A stretch of DNA of 45,000 bases from Mesostigma viride (GCA_009746045.1 RPFO01000231.1:1936840-1981839); one strand, 5' to 3'; shown: positions 20,801 through 31,058, numbered from the stretch's first letter. Made by a program: numbers and translations. Notes: generated by a model from the sequence alone, not told the origin.

Positions 20801-22780
20801 AGTCGACCTTCTGGGCGCCAACCGCACCGGCCCGCGCGACGCGCCAAGACCCTTCCACGGAGGACGCGCGAGCGGACGATTCCGACCGGGACGAACCGCC
20901 TCCGTGCGCCACGCGCAACGGACCCTTCCCCGTCAACACCGTGGAAGCTCTGCGAGCGTGAGATACTTGGAAATTTCGTCACGTTCGTATGGAAATTAAA
21001 AATTCTGACAAATTTTCAGCTCGGACTGAACCACAATGAATTTCATCATACCATTCGATATACTTTAGAGATATTTCAGCGTCAGATACTTGGAAATTTC
21101 GTTACGTTCGTATCTCCAGTGAAATTCTGACAAATTTCTCCGCTCGGACTGAACCACAATCAATTTCCGCATACCATTCGATATACTAAATATAATTGTG
21201 CGTTTCCTATGAACGTTTTCGTTCGTAACGGAAAATTCCGTCTCGTTTGATTCTATTTCCCCTGTTCAGGTATGTACGTTTCCGTTCAGCACATAACTGT
21301 CATTTCGTCTCGCTTGCTTATCAAATTTCACATCCCACGTCCTGTGCCTTGGAAAGTTTTAGTACAGATATCGGTTCGCGACTTTTTGTTTGACGCTTAT
21401 AAAAGTCAACGCGCCGTACCGTCCTGAGGCCGCGCGGATTGGCGAGACGCCCCACCTGCCCGCAAAACCCTGAACGTGTTCAGCGTTTCAGATCCGTTCA
21501 GAACTTGTGACAGTCGATCTCCAAGGTTTGGGGATTTCTTTGTACTACGGCGATTGGCCATCTCGCTACGGTCCTGTACGTCGTCCGCTCCCGCGCTAGG
21601 GGGCGCGGGGGACGGCCCCACTTTCGGCCTACGGCCGCGGCCAAAGTTTTCGGGCTTCGTAAATCGTAGTTACATTAGGGGACAAGAAAAAAGTGGGGGA
21701 GGGGGGGCTATCGCCCCCCCTCCCCGACTTGAGAGGACGTGACTCGCCGCTAGCGGCCCAGAGGCCGATAGTCGACCTTCTGGGCGCCAACCGCACCGGC
21801 CCGCGCGACGCGCCAAGACCCTTCCACGGAGGACGAGCGAACGGACGATTCCGACCGGGACGAACCGCCTCCGTGCGCCACGCGCAACGGACCCTTCCCC
21901 GTGAACACCTTGGAAGCTCTCCGAGCGTGAGATACTTGGAAATTTCGTCACGTTCGTATCGAAAATGAAATTTTGTCAGCTCGGACTGAACCACAAGGAA
22001 TTTCAGCATACCATTCGATTTAATAATGATATTTCGGCGTCAGATACTTGGAAATTTCGTTACGTTCGTATCGCCAGTGAAATTCTGACAAATTTCTCCG
22101 CTCGGACTGAACCACAATGAATTTCAGCATACCATGCGATATACTTTAGAGATATTTCGGTGGAAGATACTTGGAAATTTCGCTACGTTCGTATTTCCAT
22201 TGAAAATGTGCCAAATTTCGGCCTGAACTATTTCACCCCACCCTGACTGAACGCCTGTTAGGCTCTGAACCTTCCACCCGTCCTGAAAATTGGATCCATC
22301 CGTTCAGAAAATCGCATTCTATATTTTTCGAACTGAACATACCGTCGTTCCACCGTTCTGAAATTTATCGACTCCTTATTTAAACTACTCGACCATTAAG
22401 TAGGCGTTCTTGTGCGCCAGCTCGTATCCTCTACTAAATTCTACAAAGGCCTGGGATGTTTGGGAGAGATTGGTTCGCGACTTTTTGTTTGACGGTTAAA
22501 TAAGTCAACGCGCCGTACCGTCCTGAGGCCGCGCGGATTGGCGAGACGCCCCACCTGCCCGCGAAAGTCTGAACGTGTTCAGCATTTCAGCACCCGTTCA
22601 GGAAAACACGACACTCGATCTCCAAGGTTTGGGGATTTCTTTGTACTACGCCGATTGGCCATCTCGCTACGGTCCTGGACGTCGTCCGCTCCCGCGCTAG
22701 GGGGCGCGGGGGACGGCCCCACCTTCGGCCTACGGCCTCGGCCAAAGTTTTCGGGCGTCGTAAATCGTAGTTACTAGTAG
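17845..22780. repeat. Five tandem copies of a ~0.95-kb repeat
   Basis: The anchor GACAAGAAAAAAGTG occurs at about 17845, 18794, 19737, 20712 and 21681, giving units of about 949, 943, 975 and 969 bp; the last copy is longer and more diverged, to about 22780. Each unit has a GC-rich block (GACTTGAGAGGACGTGACTC onward), two or three sub-repeats of about 110-130 bp built on GATACTTGGAAATTTCGT, an AT-rich CGTTTTCGTTC block, and a CGCGGATTGGCGAGACGCC block. Copies 2-5 also contain a perfect G-rich hairpin absent from copy 1. The open frames on either strand simply follow the repeat and have no recognisable domain, so I treat it as non-coding satellite. Confidence 0.85.
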
Positions 22781-22933
22781 GGGAAACTTATAAACTTTCA
22801 TTCTTCTCAGCTAAACGTTTCCTAATTCCCAATAGTATTCTCGCAAACTGGTCCCCCGAGTAGGCCGTGCCGACAAATCGGCTGTAAGTCACTTTTTGGC
22901 GGAAAATCGGCAGCAAGACCATTTAGGGGTTAG

Positions 22934-23172
22934 TATTGTGCGGAAACCTTTTGCCACTTGGGCTTCTCAGGTTCCGCACAATAAATTACCGGCGATAACC
23001 ACTCGCCGGAACACTCAAGTTCACGCCGGCGTGAACTTTTTGAATATGAAGTTTTTCTTTGGGTTTGGATGAAAGCACCTTGAGTGTTCCGGCGAGTGGT
23101 TATCGCCGGTAATATTGTGCGGAACCTGAGAAGCCCAAGTGGCAAAAGGTTTCCGCACAATATTAACCTAAC
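22934..23172. repeat. Palindrome B of the foldback element, with loop
   Basis: The arms (GCCACTTGGGCTTCTCAGG and complement) flank a ~55-bp non-palindromic loop near 23036-23090. Its first ten bases lie left of the inserted TTAA element, at about 16068-16077. Confidence 0.8.
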
Positions 23173-23409
23173 TAAGACCTGGATCCTTGCGGGGCGCAGG
23201 TTCGAATCCACTCGGAAGCGGATTATTTGGGGGAATAATTCGTTCCGATTTGGCACCCGGCTCTAATCATATGCGCACCAAGGAGATGCTCATATACGAT
23301 AATATTCATATCGATATTTGCGCGAACCGGCGCTCATATTCGATCATATTCATATCTACGGGTGTTCCGAGCCTAGTGATTCGTCCTCGCCCTAAGAGGC
23401 TAGGTTTTA
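23173..23409 (+). repeat. Internal unit of the foldback element, direct copy
   Basis: This is the inverted counterpart of 15831-16067, differing at a handful of positions. Confidence 0.75.
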
Positions 23410-23613
23410 GTTAGGTTAATATTGTGCGGAAACCTTTTGCCACCTGGGCTTCTCAGGTTCCACACAATATTACCAGCGATAACCACTCGCTGGTACACTC
23501 AAGTTCACGCCGGCGTGAACTTGAGTGTACCAGCGAGTGGTTATCGCTGGTAATATTGTGCGGAACCTGAGAAGCCCAGGTGGCAAAAGGTTTCCGCACA
23601 ATATTAACCTAAC
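23410..23613. repeat. Palindrome C, 204-bp near-perfect palindrome
   Basis: It is symmetric about 23511/23512 (GCC|GGC), running from GTTAGGTTAATATTG to its complement, with one visible mismatch (CCACACA against TGTGCGG). Each arm also contains a smaller hairpin between TAATATTGTGCGG and CCGCACAATATTA. Confidence 0.88.
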
Positions 23614-23892
23614 TATAGCTGCTTGTCACGTGCGTAACTTTGGCAATACTGCGTTTCAGCCGTAACCCATTATACTGGCATGCACGTCTCCAAAAAGCGC
23701 ATCGAATGCAAGTGGTCTGACCGAATTTGGGGCTCAGACGCAAAAGATCTGAGCTCCGCCATCAGCCATACCCTAAGCACAACTGGAGTTGTACTCCACC
23801 ACTAGTACCATTTGACTTTTTTTCAACTTTGTTATTTTGTACCTCGATCCTTAGGTCCAAAGCTAGGAGGCAAGTGTCTCATCATGTTTTGA

Positions 23893-24266
23893 CACCGGCA
23901 CACCGGCACACCGGCACACCGGCACACCGTGCCACCATAAAACTACCATTTTATGATGTTGTACGGTGTCACAAGGTAACCTAACGTCCAATATTACTAA
24001 TGTTATAATGTCCACAACACAAGCACTGCCTAACGTGGGGTGCCACTGTGCCACCGTGCCACCGTGCCACCGTGCCACCATGCCACCATAAAACTACCAT
24101 TTATGATTTTGTATGGTGTCACGAGGTAACATAACGTCCAATACTAATGTTATATTGCCCACAAGCACTGCCCAACGTGGGGTGCCACGTTGTGCCACCG
24201 TGCCACCGTGCCACCGTGCCACCGTGCCACCGTGCCAGCGTGCCACCGTGCCACCGTGCCACCGTG
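23893..24266. repeat. Left subterminal arrays of GGCACACC / GTGCCACC
   Basis: There are three blocks: 23893-23937 (outermost, CACCGGCA variant, ending in GTGCCACC), 24040-24087 and 24182-24266. They are separated by two copies of a ~105-110-bp spacer containing ATAAAACTACCATTT, then TATGGTGTCAC and AAGCACTGCC. The unit is 8 bp. The orientation is opposite to that of the right-end arrays. Confidence 0.85.
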
Positions 24267-24467
24267 ACATGTCTTGACACATCATTTTTTGACTTTTCCT
24301 ACGCAAGTAATGCAAGCTAGCACATGGCAAAATAAAATATTGATGATTACTTGAGACAAATATTAATTGATTATCAGCATTGTCTCCAATGTCTCCTACA
24401 TGTAACACATGGAGAAGCAAGTACTACGTGATCGCAACCACAATTCCTTTGTTCGCCAACTAATACA

Positions 24468-27221
24468 TCACAGCATAAAAAAGCTGAATAAATGGCTGAA
24501 AACTGACAAAGAGGTGCAAACACGATCAATATGAACATGAACCATAATAAAGTGGTTCCCCTCGCTCATTTGCATCTTGCGAGAGTACGGCTGATGCCTT
24601 TTCCGCGATGGAGGGGCGGGGGGCGGTGGGCGGGGGGCGCTGCGAGCACGCATGCGTTCATCATCAAAGTTGCTGTGAGTCGTGAGACGAGTATGCTGAG
24701 TTGCTGCATAATGTCCCTCAGCATAATGTGGCCTATCTGGCTCCATCATGGCGGCATAACGGTAAGCGCCCTGCAAGGGCTCACCGTGGGCCATATAATA
24801 ATAGGAGTCATAAGGCTCGTACAGGCCATGCGATTCATCTTGCCAATCCAGCTTCCTTGCCCCATCGATCGCGGGTGCGCGCGTGCGCGGCTCTGGCTCA
24901 TCTTGCCAATCCAGCTTCCTTGCCCCATCGATCGCGGGTGCGCGCGTGCGCGGCTCTGGCTCATCTTGCCAATCCAGCTTCCTTGCCCCATCGATCGCGG
25001 GTGCGCGCTTGCGCGGCTCTGGCTCACGGCGTGCCGGCTGCCATTCTGCCCCCTGCGTGCCGGTGAAGCCTTCACGTTGCCGCAATGTGGGAGGCGCAGC
25101 AGGAATGGTCGGCCGGTGAAACTCCGTGCCGCGGCTTGAGGTTGGAGCACTTTCAACAGGCGTGCATGGCACTCGTTCCCTTTCCAAAGCATCAACCCTC
25201 TCCGTCAGGGATTTGAACTGTTCCTTCAGCCTCGCAGTCGCGGGGTTCTCTGGGGCGGCAGCCGGCTTTGCACGCGCTGCCAATGATGATTGGCACTTGG
25301 AAACCTTTGCATTCAAATCAGCGATCTGCATAGCCACAGACGGCGGCGCCTTCTTCCTCCCTTGCTTCGCTTGAAACCCCACCCAGTCCAATTCAGCTCT
25401 GCGATTGCTGCCTGTGCTGCTTGCAACCCCTGAGTAAGGGGCGCTAGCCACCCTGCCGGGCCGGGAGCTGCTGGCATCGCACTCTCGGACGGTGCTGACT
25501 TTGCTGCGCGAGGCGGCAGTGCCTTCCCGCCCTGGTATTCAAGCTGGCGTGCAGGGCGCAAGCTCCGCTGGCCCCCCCCCCCGCCGCCTTCGAGACGCGC
25601 TTCTTGGCCTTGACGGGTGATGTTTGTTCCTCGCTGCCATCGTCACCCCCCCCCTTCCCCACCATTGTGCTCCTCCTCCACCTCCTCTTCATCATCCAGG
25701 TCATAGCTGGCATCGCCCCCGCTTTCATCTTCATCTTCATCTTCATCTTCATCGGATGGAGCAGGCGGGACGACAGCGAGCACCTGAATTGTAAACATGC
25801 ATATATGCATACAGAGATTGACATTTTACATCAAAAATACTTGGAAATTAATGTTTTATGGTGCTTACACATAGAGTGCTCCTGATGGTGTCTTCTAGTA
25901 TGCACATTGATCATATGCGCCAGTGTGGTTTGCGCTCGGCTGCGGTTGGATTGCGCATGGCATGTTCTAGCATATGAATGTCAACAATGCAAAACCGATC
26001 TGAGATACTTACATGATAGCCCTGCCCGGTGGTCTTGTTGGTCGCGCTCTTTAACTGGTTGATGCGCGACTCCTGGCGGGTAAACACTGACGTGATGTCC
26101 GCCATGGCATCCGCCAAGGTAGTACTCGAATTGCAATGTAATTCGGCGGTGGCGGCAGGGTCAACCGTCAAGTTATATGGTCGGCACCACGCTACACGGA
26201 TTTCACCGGAGGCGAATGAGGTAACCTTCCATTCTCCTTCCTCGCAGCTGTAAATGGGACGCACCAACGCCACAAAGGCCGGGTAGTCATGGGAGCCGCT
26301 GGCTGCCCTCACACAAGCGAGTCCGAGGATGACAAGCCGCACAGCGGTGTTGCCCGTGGGAGTGGCACGCAGCTAGGTCACGCATTAGGTCAGGATCCGC
26401 ATGACTGCAGATGTCACCGATGGAGAACGACGTCACCTTGGCGGTGCTACGAGAGCTAGCCTTTTTGCACGAAACATACAGCGGTCCGAGGCCAGTCACT
26501 CTTGGTGTCTAGTTGGGCCAGGGAATCCTTTTCATCAGGCAGCGTGTAGAACTTGTGAGATCGTGTGATGTTGTGCTCTGGAACGGTTATCTGAGGAATA
26601 CCGTTGATGAACCTGCTGTTGGTTGGAAAACCCTTGCCCACGTCGAGCATGTGAAGCACAACTGGCTTGGCCGCAGTAGCACCACGGGATGCAATCGAGA
26701 GGCTGCCGGCTCCCTTCACGAGCACCCCAAAATATCCCAGATACTTGACGAGGCACTTCTGCGCAACTGGGTCCTGCGATGGTGCCTGTTGCAATTCAAG
26801 AGCAATAGCACAAGCAATGTCATGATTCCAAACGCCGAGAACTGCACTTATTGTAATATTCCTTTGGTAAAATGCAATTCAAGAGCAATAGCACAAGCAA
26901 TGTCATGATTCCAAACGCCAAGAACTGCACTTATTGTAATATACCTTTGGTAAAATAACAGCCGGATTTCCCCTGTCATAAATTTACCTCAGATTTCCCA
27001 GTGACATGGTCGGCTTCATCATCCGAAGCACCAGAGGCAAGTATTCTCTCAAGTTCATTCACTGCGCCCCTGTGATACACGGCCGCTTGCATTTTCTTCC
27101 TTTCTTCATCATCTACACCTGTCACGGATACAGGGCCTGTATCCTTTGTCTGGTTCTCTTGCCCCGGTGGTTCATGGCCGGGATCCATTGTGTCTGGTGG
27201 GGCTACTGCGTCCTTTTCCAT
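24468..27221 (-). CDS. Leftward gene of the 13.7-kb transposon, multi-exon, unknown function
   Basis: A plausible start is the ATG at 27221 (MEKDAVAPPDTMDPGHEP). Exon 1 can end at a GAG|GTAAAT donor near 26988. A second exon begins after CAACAG near 26785 (APSQDPVAQKCLVKYLGYFG) and changes frame near 26460 and 26390. It continues with KVTSFASGEIRVAW and TRQESRINQLKSA to a GTAAGT donor near 26012. A third exon starts after a TTCAG near 25788 with a very acidic stretch (DEDEDEDEDE, then DDEEEVEEEH). It then runs through a coiled-coil-like LKEQFKSLTERVDALERE, three copies of a 21-residue repeat (EPEPRTRAPAIDGARKLDWQ) and a basic SRKRHQPYSRK, to a stop at about 24468. The family is not recognised. 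Acidic, coiled-coil and basic segments would suit a DNA- or chromatin-associated accessory protein, but that is inference. The frame changes suggest decay or sequence errors. Confidence 0.45.
24835..25023 (-). repeat. 63-bp in-frame tandem repeat, three copies
   Basis: TCATCTTGCCAATCCAGC begins at 24835, 24898 and 24961. The copies are nearly identical and keep the reading frame (21 residues each) of the leftward transposon gene. Confidence 0.9.
26791..26955. repeat. 83-bp tandem duplication within a predicted intron
   Basis: GCAATTCAAGAGCAATAGCA begins at 26791 and again at 26874. The copies differ at about two positions. It lies in the predicted first intron of the leftward gene, right beside the predicted acceptor. 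Confidence 0.88.
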
Positions 27222-27260
27222 CGCTGGTGCTTTCCGATATCCCCTACATGTAAAGACCAA

Positions 27261-27428
27261 ATGGTGGTGGCACGGAGTACAAAATTAATGGTGGTGGCAC
27301 GCCGCCATTGTTGTTGTTGTTGTTGTGTCCCACGCCGCACACCGGTGGAGTACAATTTGGTGGTGGCACGGTGTGCCGGTGTGCCGGTGTGCCGGTGTGC
27401 CGGTGGAACGGTGGAACGGTGGCACGGC
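27261..27428. promoter_or_regulatory. Central array between divergent genes of the 13.7-kb transposon
   Basis: This holds GGTGGTGGCACG motifs, a GTT microsatellite (27308-27326), AGTACAATTTG (27349-27359, also near the right terminus at 37428-37438), then GGTGGCAC, four GGTGTGCC-type units, two GGTGGAAC units and GGTGGCAC. The same 8-bp motif and its outer-end variant therefore occur at both termini and between the two genes. The array is a candidate binding site for the element's own protein, which could couple terminus recognition to control of both promoters. That role is inferred. Confidence 0.6.
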
Positions 27429-27471
27429 CAGTGATTGGCCCGTTGCTGATTATCTGATATGCAGCCTAGTA

Positions 27472-27559
27472 AAAATTGGCCGCAAATCTTGTGCCCACGT
27501 GCGACCGGACGAATTTGCGGCCAATTTTGCCGCATCGGGCATTATGGAGCCCGATGCGG
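27472..27559 (+). promoter_or_regulatory. Twin hairpins at the start of the DUF7869-like gene
   Basis: The first hairpin has perfect 16-bp arms, AAAATTGGCCGCAAAT at 27472-27487 and its complement at 27513-27528. The second has perfect 11-bp arms, CCGCATCGGGC at 27530-27540 and its complement at 27549-27559. The candidate start codon (27544-27546) sits in the 8-base loop of the second. They could regulate translation or be an operator-like DNA site. Confidence 0.6.
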
Positions 27560-29236
27560 GGGCGCAGGTTTTTGGAATGCTATTCTCGCTGCTTGTCCTG
27601 GTGGTCGTGTTGCTCGTCATGGCGAGACGAGGGCTCCGTCTCAGCGCTGCCGCCGTCTTAGCGAAATGCACCACGGATGCGTCCTGTGCTGCGGCACTTA
27701 GCAGGGACTGGGACTGTGGGTGTGGCCGCCATTGTTTGCGAAGCGTGCATTTCGAGGAGATAAGAGCGATGAGGGCAGACTTTTGGTCCAAGCCGAAGCA
27801 GGCGGATCGGAAACATTTGATATCGAACCAGCTTTACCAATTACCAAGCGGGTCAGAAAGAAGATGAAATTCCGGGGAGCTTGCGTCACAAACGCAGTCG
27901 AGACGAGGGCTTCCTTTTCGCAGTGGATGGCTACGTTACTTACCCAGCTGACAGGCATCAGCCAGAGTCGGCAACCCCATTTCGGCATCGCATGTGTGAA
28001 GCCGCTTTCCGCCGTGCTTTGTATATCAACCCCAATATGTGGCACACGGCTGTCAAGGAGACAACCCCCCGCCCTCGACCTTTGCCTGGCGATCGTGATT
28101 TGGAGTCCGGCTTGGGTAGCACTGCTGGACGGCGCATTGGGGTATCCCGGTCATTGTCTGCCAAGATTGGGGAGGCCAAGGCGCTTTGTGAGCTGTGGAT
28201 TCGGCGTTGGTTCTGCCCACCAGCAGTTGAGAAGGATCCCCGGGATGGCGCCAGCATCATTGAGCAACCGTGCAAGAAGACTTTATACTCGGACTACACT
28301 GCAGAGCAGCAGGACTACGGAACACCTGTAGTTAGCATTTCGCTTTTCAGGACAATTTTTGAAGCAGTGAGAGTAAGCATGCGAGTCCGATTTGAGAAAC
28401 ATCGCACGAAAATTATGGGTGAGTGCTCCCGCTGCCGGAAGTTAAAGGATGCCATCTTGTCTTATCGGACCACTGACCAGGCCCGGTGGGAGGCTTTCAA
28501 AGAGAAGTTAGTTAGCTGATCACACCGACTTCTTTAATGGGGAACGGATGGCTTACCTGCAAGTTACGAAGGTTTGAGGGCGCCAAGCACTATTTTGTTT
28601 CCATAGTCATTGATGGTCTGGCGAAAATGAAGACGGCGGTTCCAACCAGGGGCAGCGCCTCGAAAGAGTGGCTTAGCAGCCGCAAGCTACATATACCCTA
28701 CCAGCTGGTTTGCTCGATTTTGCACGGAGTGAGGACGTACTTCTGGGTGATCATGCCTTGGGTAGCCAATTCTGAGGTTTCTGGTAATTCAGGGCGTGTC
28801 ACTGCGACGCTGCTCACACACCAATTGTTGGAAGTGGTGGTTGAGCGACCATGGGAAAGGTCCCGCAATCCTGAGATCCGCGAGTTTGGCCTTGCCACGA
28901 CACTCGTCCTTCAAGTGGACGGGGGTGGGGACAACATGAATAGCGAGCTATCAGTGGGCTTTCTAGCGGTTCTCATGAACCGCCGTCGATCTCTTTTCTC
29001 TCATCAGGGTGTGCCGCCTGCCCCCGGGGCACACCCATAATGACGCTGATCAGAGATTTGGTTGGTTTATCCGGTGGTACAACGGGATGAAGAACCGCGT
29101 GTCAGATCTCGCACCGGTGCTCATGCTGACATTTCAAGATGTGTTGCAAGGGCTGACGCGTGCCTTTGCACACTTCTACGAGCAAGGCCCATCCGGGAGC
29201 ATGGCGACAATAAACCCACTGCCGCCATCTGCCAAG

Positions 29237-30043
29237 GTTGGTTTTCTTTAAAATACTATGAATTTCTTCCGGGTTCTTCTTCTTTTCCATATGTAGCATG
29301 CCAATCTCGCCTCAGTGATTTATCATTCTCTGAGAATATATACCCATACATTCTATATATATTTATATGTATTTATATGGTACATGATTGTATATATATA
29401 TTGAGCGTCTGCTTATTGACGTTTCGGTGGCGCGGCCCTTGGCTCTTAGCCACGTGGCTGGGGCCTCCCTCACGGCAGGTTACACGGCGGACCGGGCGGA
29501 GCGGGCCAAGCTCCTGGCCTATGGCGACGTCGGGCACCATCGTGTGGTGCCCTTTGTCCTGGAGGAGTTTGGGGCCATGGGGCCCCTGACCTCCGCCTTC
29601 TTCAAGGAGTGTTGCCGGCTCCGGGATCGAGGACCGGCTGGACCTGGAGGGCCAGCGGGCCCCATGGTCGGCGCGGACCTGGACGTCATATTGGCGTCAG
29701 CGCTTGTCGGTGGCGCTGACTCGGGCCATGGCTGACATCATGCTCCGCCGTACGCGGGCTGATTTTGCGGTGCAGCAGGGCTATTAGGTTCCTCCCGTTA
29801 GGCGTTTCCATTGGTCTTATCGTAGTATAGAGCTTTGACATGGCTCTGTATATAGGTTTATAGCTGGGCGTTTGCTTTGGTTTGAGTGATTTCACTCTGC
29901 TGTAAGTAATTATATTTTTAATATATATATTGAGCGTGTTTGTAGGTGGGGGCTTTGTCATTTAGCATGCCATAGTTAACCAATAATCACCTTGCTTACT
30001 CGCCTCTTATTGCAACTGTTTGTTCTACGCTTGTTGCTTGCAG
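29237..30043 (+). other. Predicted intron of the DUF7869-like gene
   Basis: The donor is AAG|GTTGGT after 29236 and the acceptor TTGCTTGCAG ends at 30043. Splicing joins PLPPSAK to LVNAALDFTTWLRGCMD in phase 0. The intron contains a piece related to the dispersed repeat at 8140-8260 and a LINE fragment. Confidence 0.6.
29409..29920 (+). mobile_element. 5'-truncated LINE fragment inside the intron (different family)
   Basis: The translated frame reads PLALSHVAGASLTAGYTADR and VPFVLEEFGAMGPLTSAFFK, then, after a shift, LSVALTRAMADIMLRRTRAD and a stop near 29785. This resembles the extreme C-terminus of algal non-LTR reverse-transcriptase proteins. A 17-bp duplication ATATATATATTGAGCGT flanks it (29392-29408 and 29921-29937), with an AT-rich tail before the second copy. 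That supports target-primed insertion. The family assignment is from general resemblance only. Confidence 0.6.
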
Positions 30044-30227
30044 CTCGTCAATGCAGCGCTGGACTTCACAACGTGGCTTCGAGGCTGCATGGACCCAGAT
30101 CTTGGGCGTTGGGTCATGGTTATGGATGCGTCAACCAACCAACCTGTGGTGGAGCATCGGCCGGTCAGCAAGATATTTGATATCGAGCTATTCGGCCATC
30201 ACGATGAAGGTGCAGGAGAGGACGTTG

Positions 30228-30232
30228 GTGAT
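30228..30232. repeat. Target-site duplication GTGAT (left), LTR element 2
   Basis: GTGAT precedes the left LTR and follows the right LTR at 34778-34782. Confidence 0.9.
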
Positions 30233-30678
30233 TGTTAGGGATATTATATCCACCTGGCCACAATATATCCCAGCCTGATTTGTTTCTTGTTGGATTTATT
30301 CCATATGGACTGGGAATTTGATAGCTATGATGAGCTAGATGGAACAGGCTCAATGAGCTGATCAATATTCATGTGCCATAGTCCTATACTTGGACATGGA
30401 TGACTTGTAACCTGAGTCAGCCTAGTAGCATCACGTATTTGATTGACAAGTGGTGCTATGGCCTATTGGACAAGTGTTTGGTCCATGAGCTGACAAGTGT
30501 TGGCAGCTCATGATGACACATGTTATGACTTACATGATGACAAGTGGGTAGACTCATTGCATGACACTTGTCACTCCAAGGAGAAGAGATGTGTCACTTT
30601 ATTAATCATGTTATGTGGCACATTATTACGTAGACACTTGGCATCTAGCTATTATGCCAGCTCATTGGATCATGTCTA

Positions 30679-30766
30679 GAATGTTCTAGGAATGTTCTAA
30701 GAATATGCCAGGAATATTCCTGGAATATACTGAGAATATGCTGGGAATATGCTAGGAATATGCTAG
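30679..30766 (+). promoter_or_regulatory. 11-bp-period array with heat-shock-element-like GAAnnTTC cores
   Basis: There are eight consecutive 11-bp units beginning GAAT (GAATGTTCTAG, GAATGTTCTAA, GAATATGCCAG, GAATATTCCTG and further variants). Units 1, 2 and 4 contain GAAnnTTC, the inverted dimer core bound by heat-shock factors. The array lies about 60-150 bp upstream of the TATA box. It is repeated in the 3' LTR at 34394-34481. Two TGATGTCAT motifs follow, at about 30790-30811. Confidence 0.6.
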
Positions 30767-30828
30767 GATGTTTCTACAAGCTTCTGTGATGATGTCATTG
30801 CTGATGTCATCCTTCCTAGCCTAAAAGG

Positions 30829-30837
30829 TATAAAAGG
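30829..30837 (+). promoter_or_regulatory. TATA box of LTR element 2
   Basis: TATAAAAGG lies downstream of the 11-bp array and upstream of the presumed transcript start. The same box occurs in the 3' LTR at 34544-34552. Confidence 0.75.
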
Positions 30838-31058
30838 AAACTGCCCCCTAAGGGCAGGTACCTCCATTCCTCCATTCAACCTCCATTCAACCTCCATTCA
30901 AGCTCTTCTCCAACTATTATATTCTAATAAAGCCATTTATTCTTCCACGTAAATTGTCTTCAACCTCTCTTTCTTTCAGCACCTGCAAGGTGTGTGGGTA
31001 GCAAGGCCAAGCACAAGGCATTGTGTAAAACCCATTAGTTCCTCTCCCAATCCAAACA

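Larger units (their letters stand above)
16074..22933. mobile_element. TTAA-type (piggyBac-like) non-autonomous element carrying a satellite, about 6.85 kb
   Basis: The left end is TTAA (16074-16077) followed by CCCCTAAATGG (16078-16088). The right end is the exact complement CCATTTAGGGG (22919-22929) followed by TTAG (22930-22933), a probable one-base decay of TTAA. Removing it restores the GTTAGGTTAATATTGTGC sequence present at the other foldback palindromes, so this is a clean insertion. The inner ends share TGCTGCCGAT and AATCGGCAG motifs. The termini resemble those of the intact piggyBac at 38238-42332 (CCCCTAAACCGTC), suggesting related transposases. No transposase gene is present; most of the interior is a five-fold tandem repeat. 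Confidence 0.75.
15677..23614. mobile_element. Composite foldback element (palindrome-unit-palindrome-unit-palindrome)
   Basis: Both ends read AGTTAGGTTAATATTGTGC as inverted copies (15677 onward, and ending at 23614), and the whole is flanked by ATAGC at 15672-15676 and 23615-23619. Three long palindromes (15678-15830, 22934-23172 and 23410-23613) alternate with two inverted copies of a ~235-bp unit (15831-16067 and 23173-23409). Without the 6.85-kb TTAA element inserted in the middle palindrome it would be about 1.1 kb. It encodes nothing. It is best described as a foldback/MITE-type element of unknown superfamily with a 5-bp duplication. Confidence 0.7.
30233..31058 (+). repeat. 5' LTR of LTR element 2
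   Basis: It contains an 11-bp-period array at 30679-30766, a TATA box TATAAAAGG at 30829-30837, a CCTCCATT-repeat leader at about 30861-30899 and an AATAAAG poly(A)-type signal near 30926. These give a readable U3-R-U5 layout. Confidence 0.92.

Noticed and set aside
18519-22009. Recurring ORFs of 71-126 residues on both strands in the ~0.95-kb repeat
   Set aside because: They recur only because the DNA repeats, overlap on both strands in GC-rich sequence and have no domain.
23173-23230. Possible tRNA gene around GGTTCGAATCC
   Set aside because: The flanking bases do not pair as a T stem (GCAGG against CCACT fails at two positions) and no D arm, anticodon arm or acceptor stem could be built.
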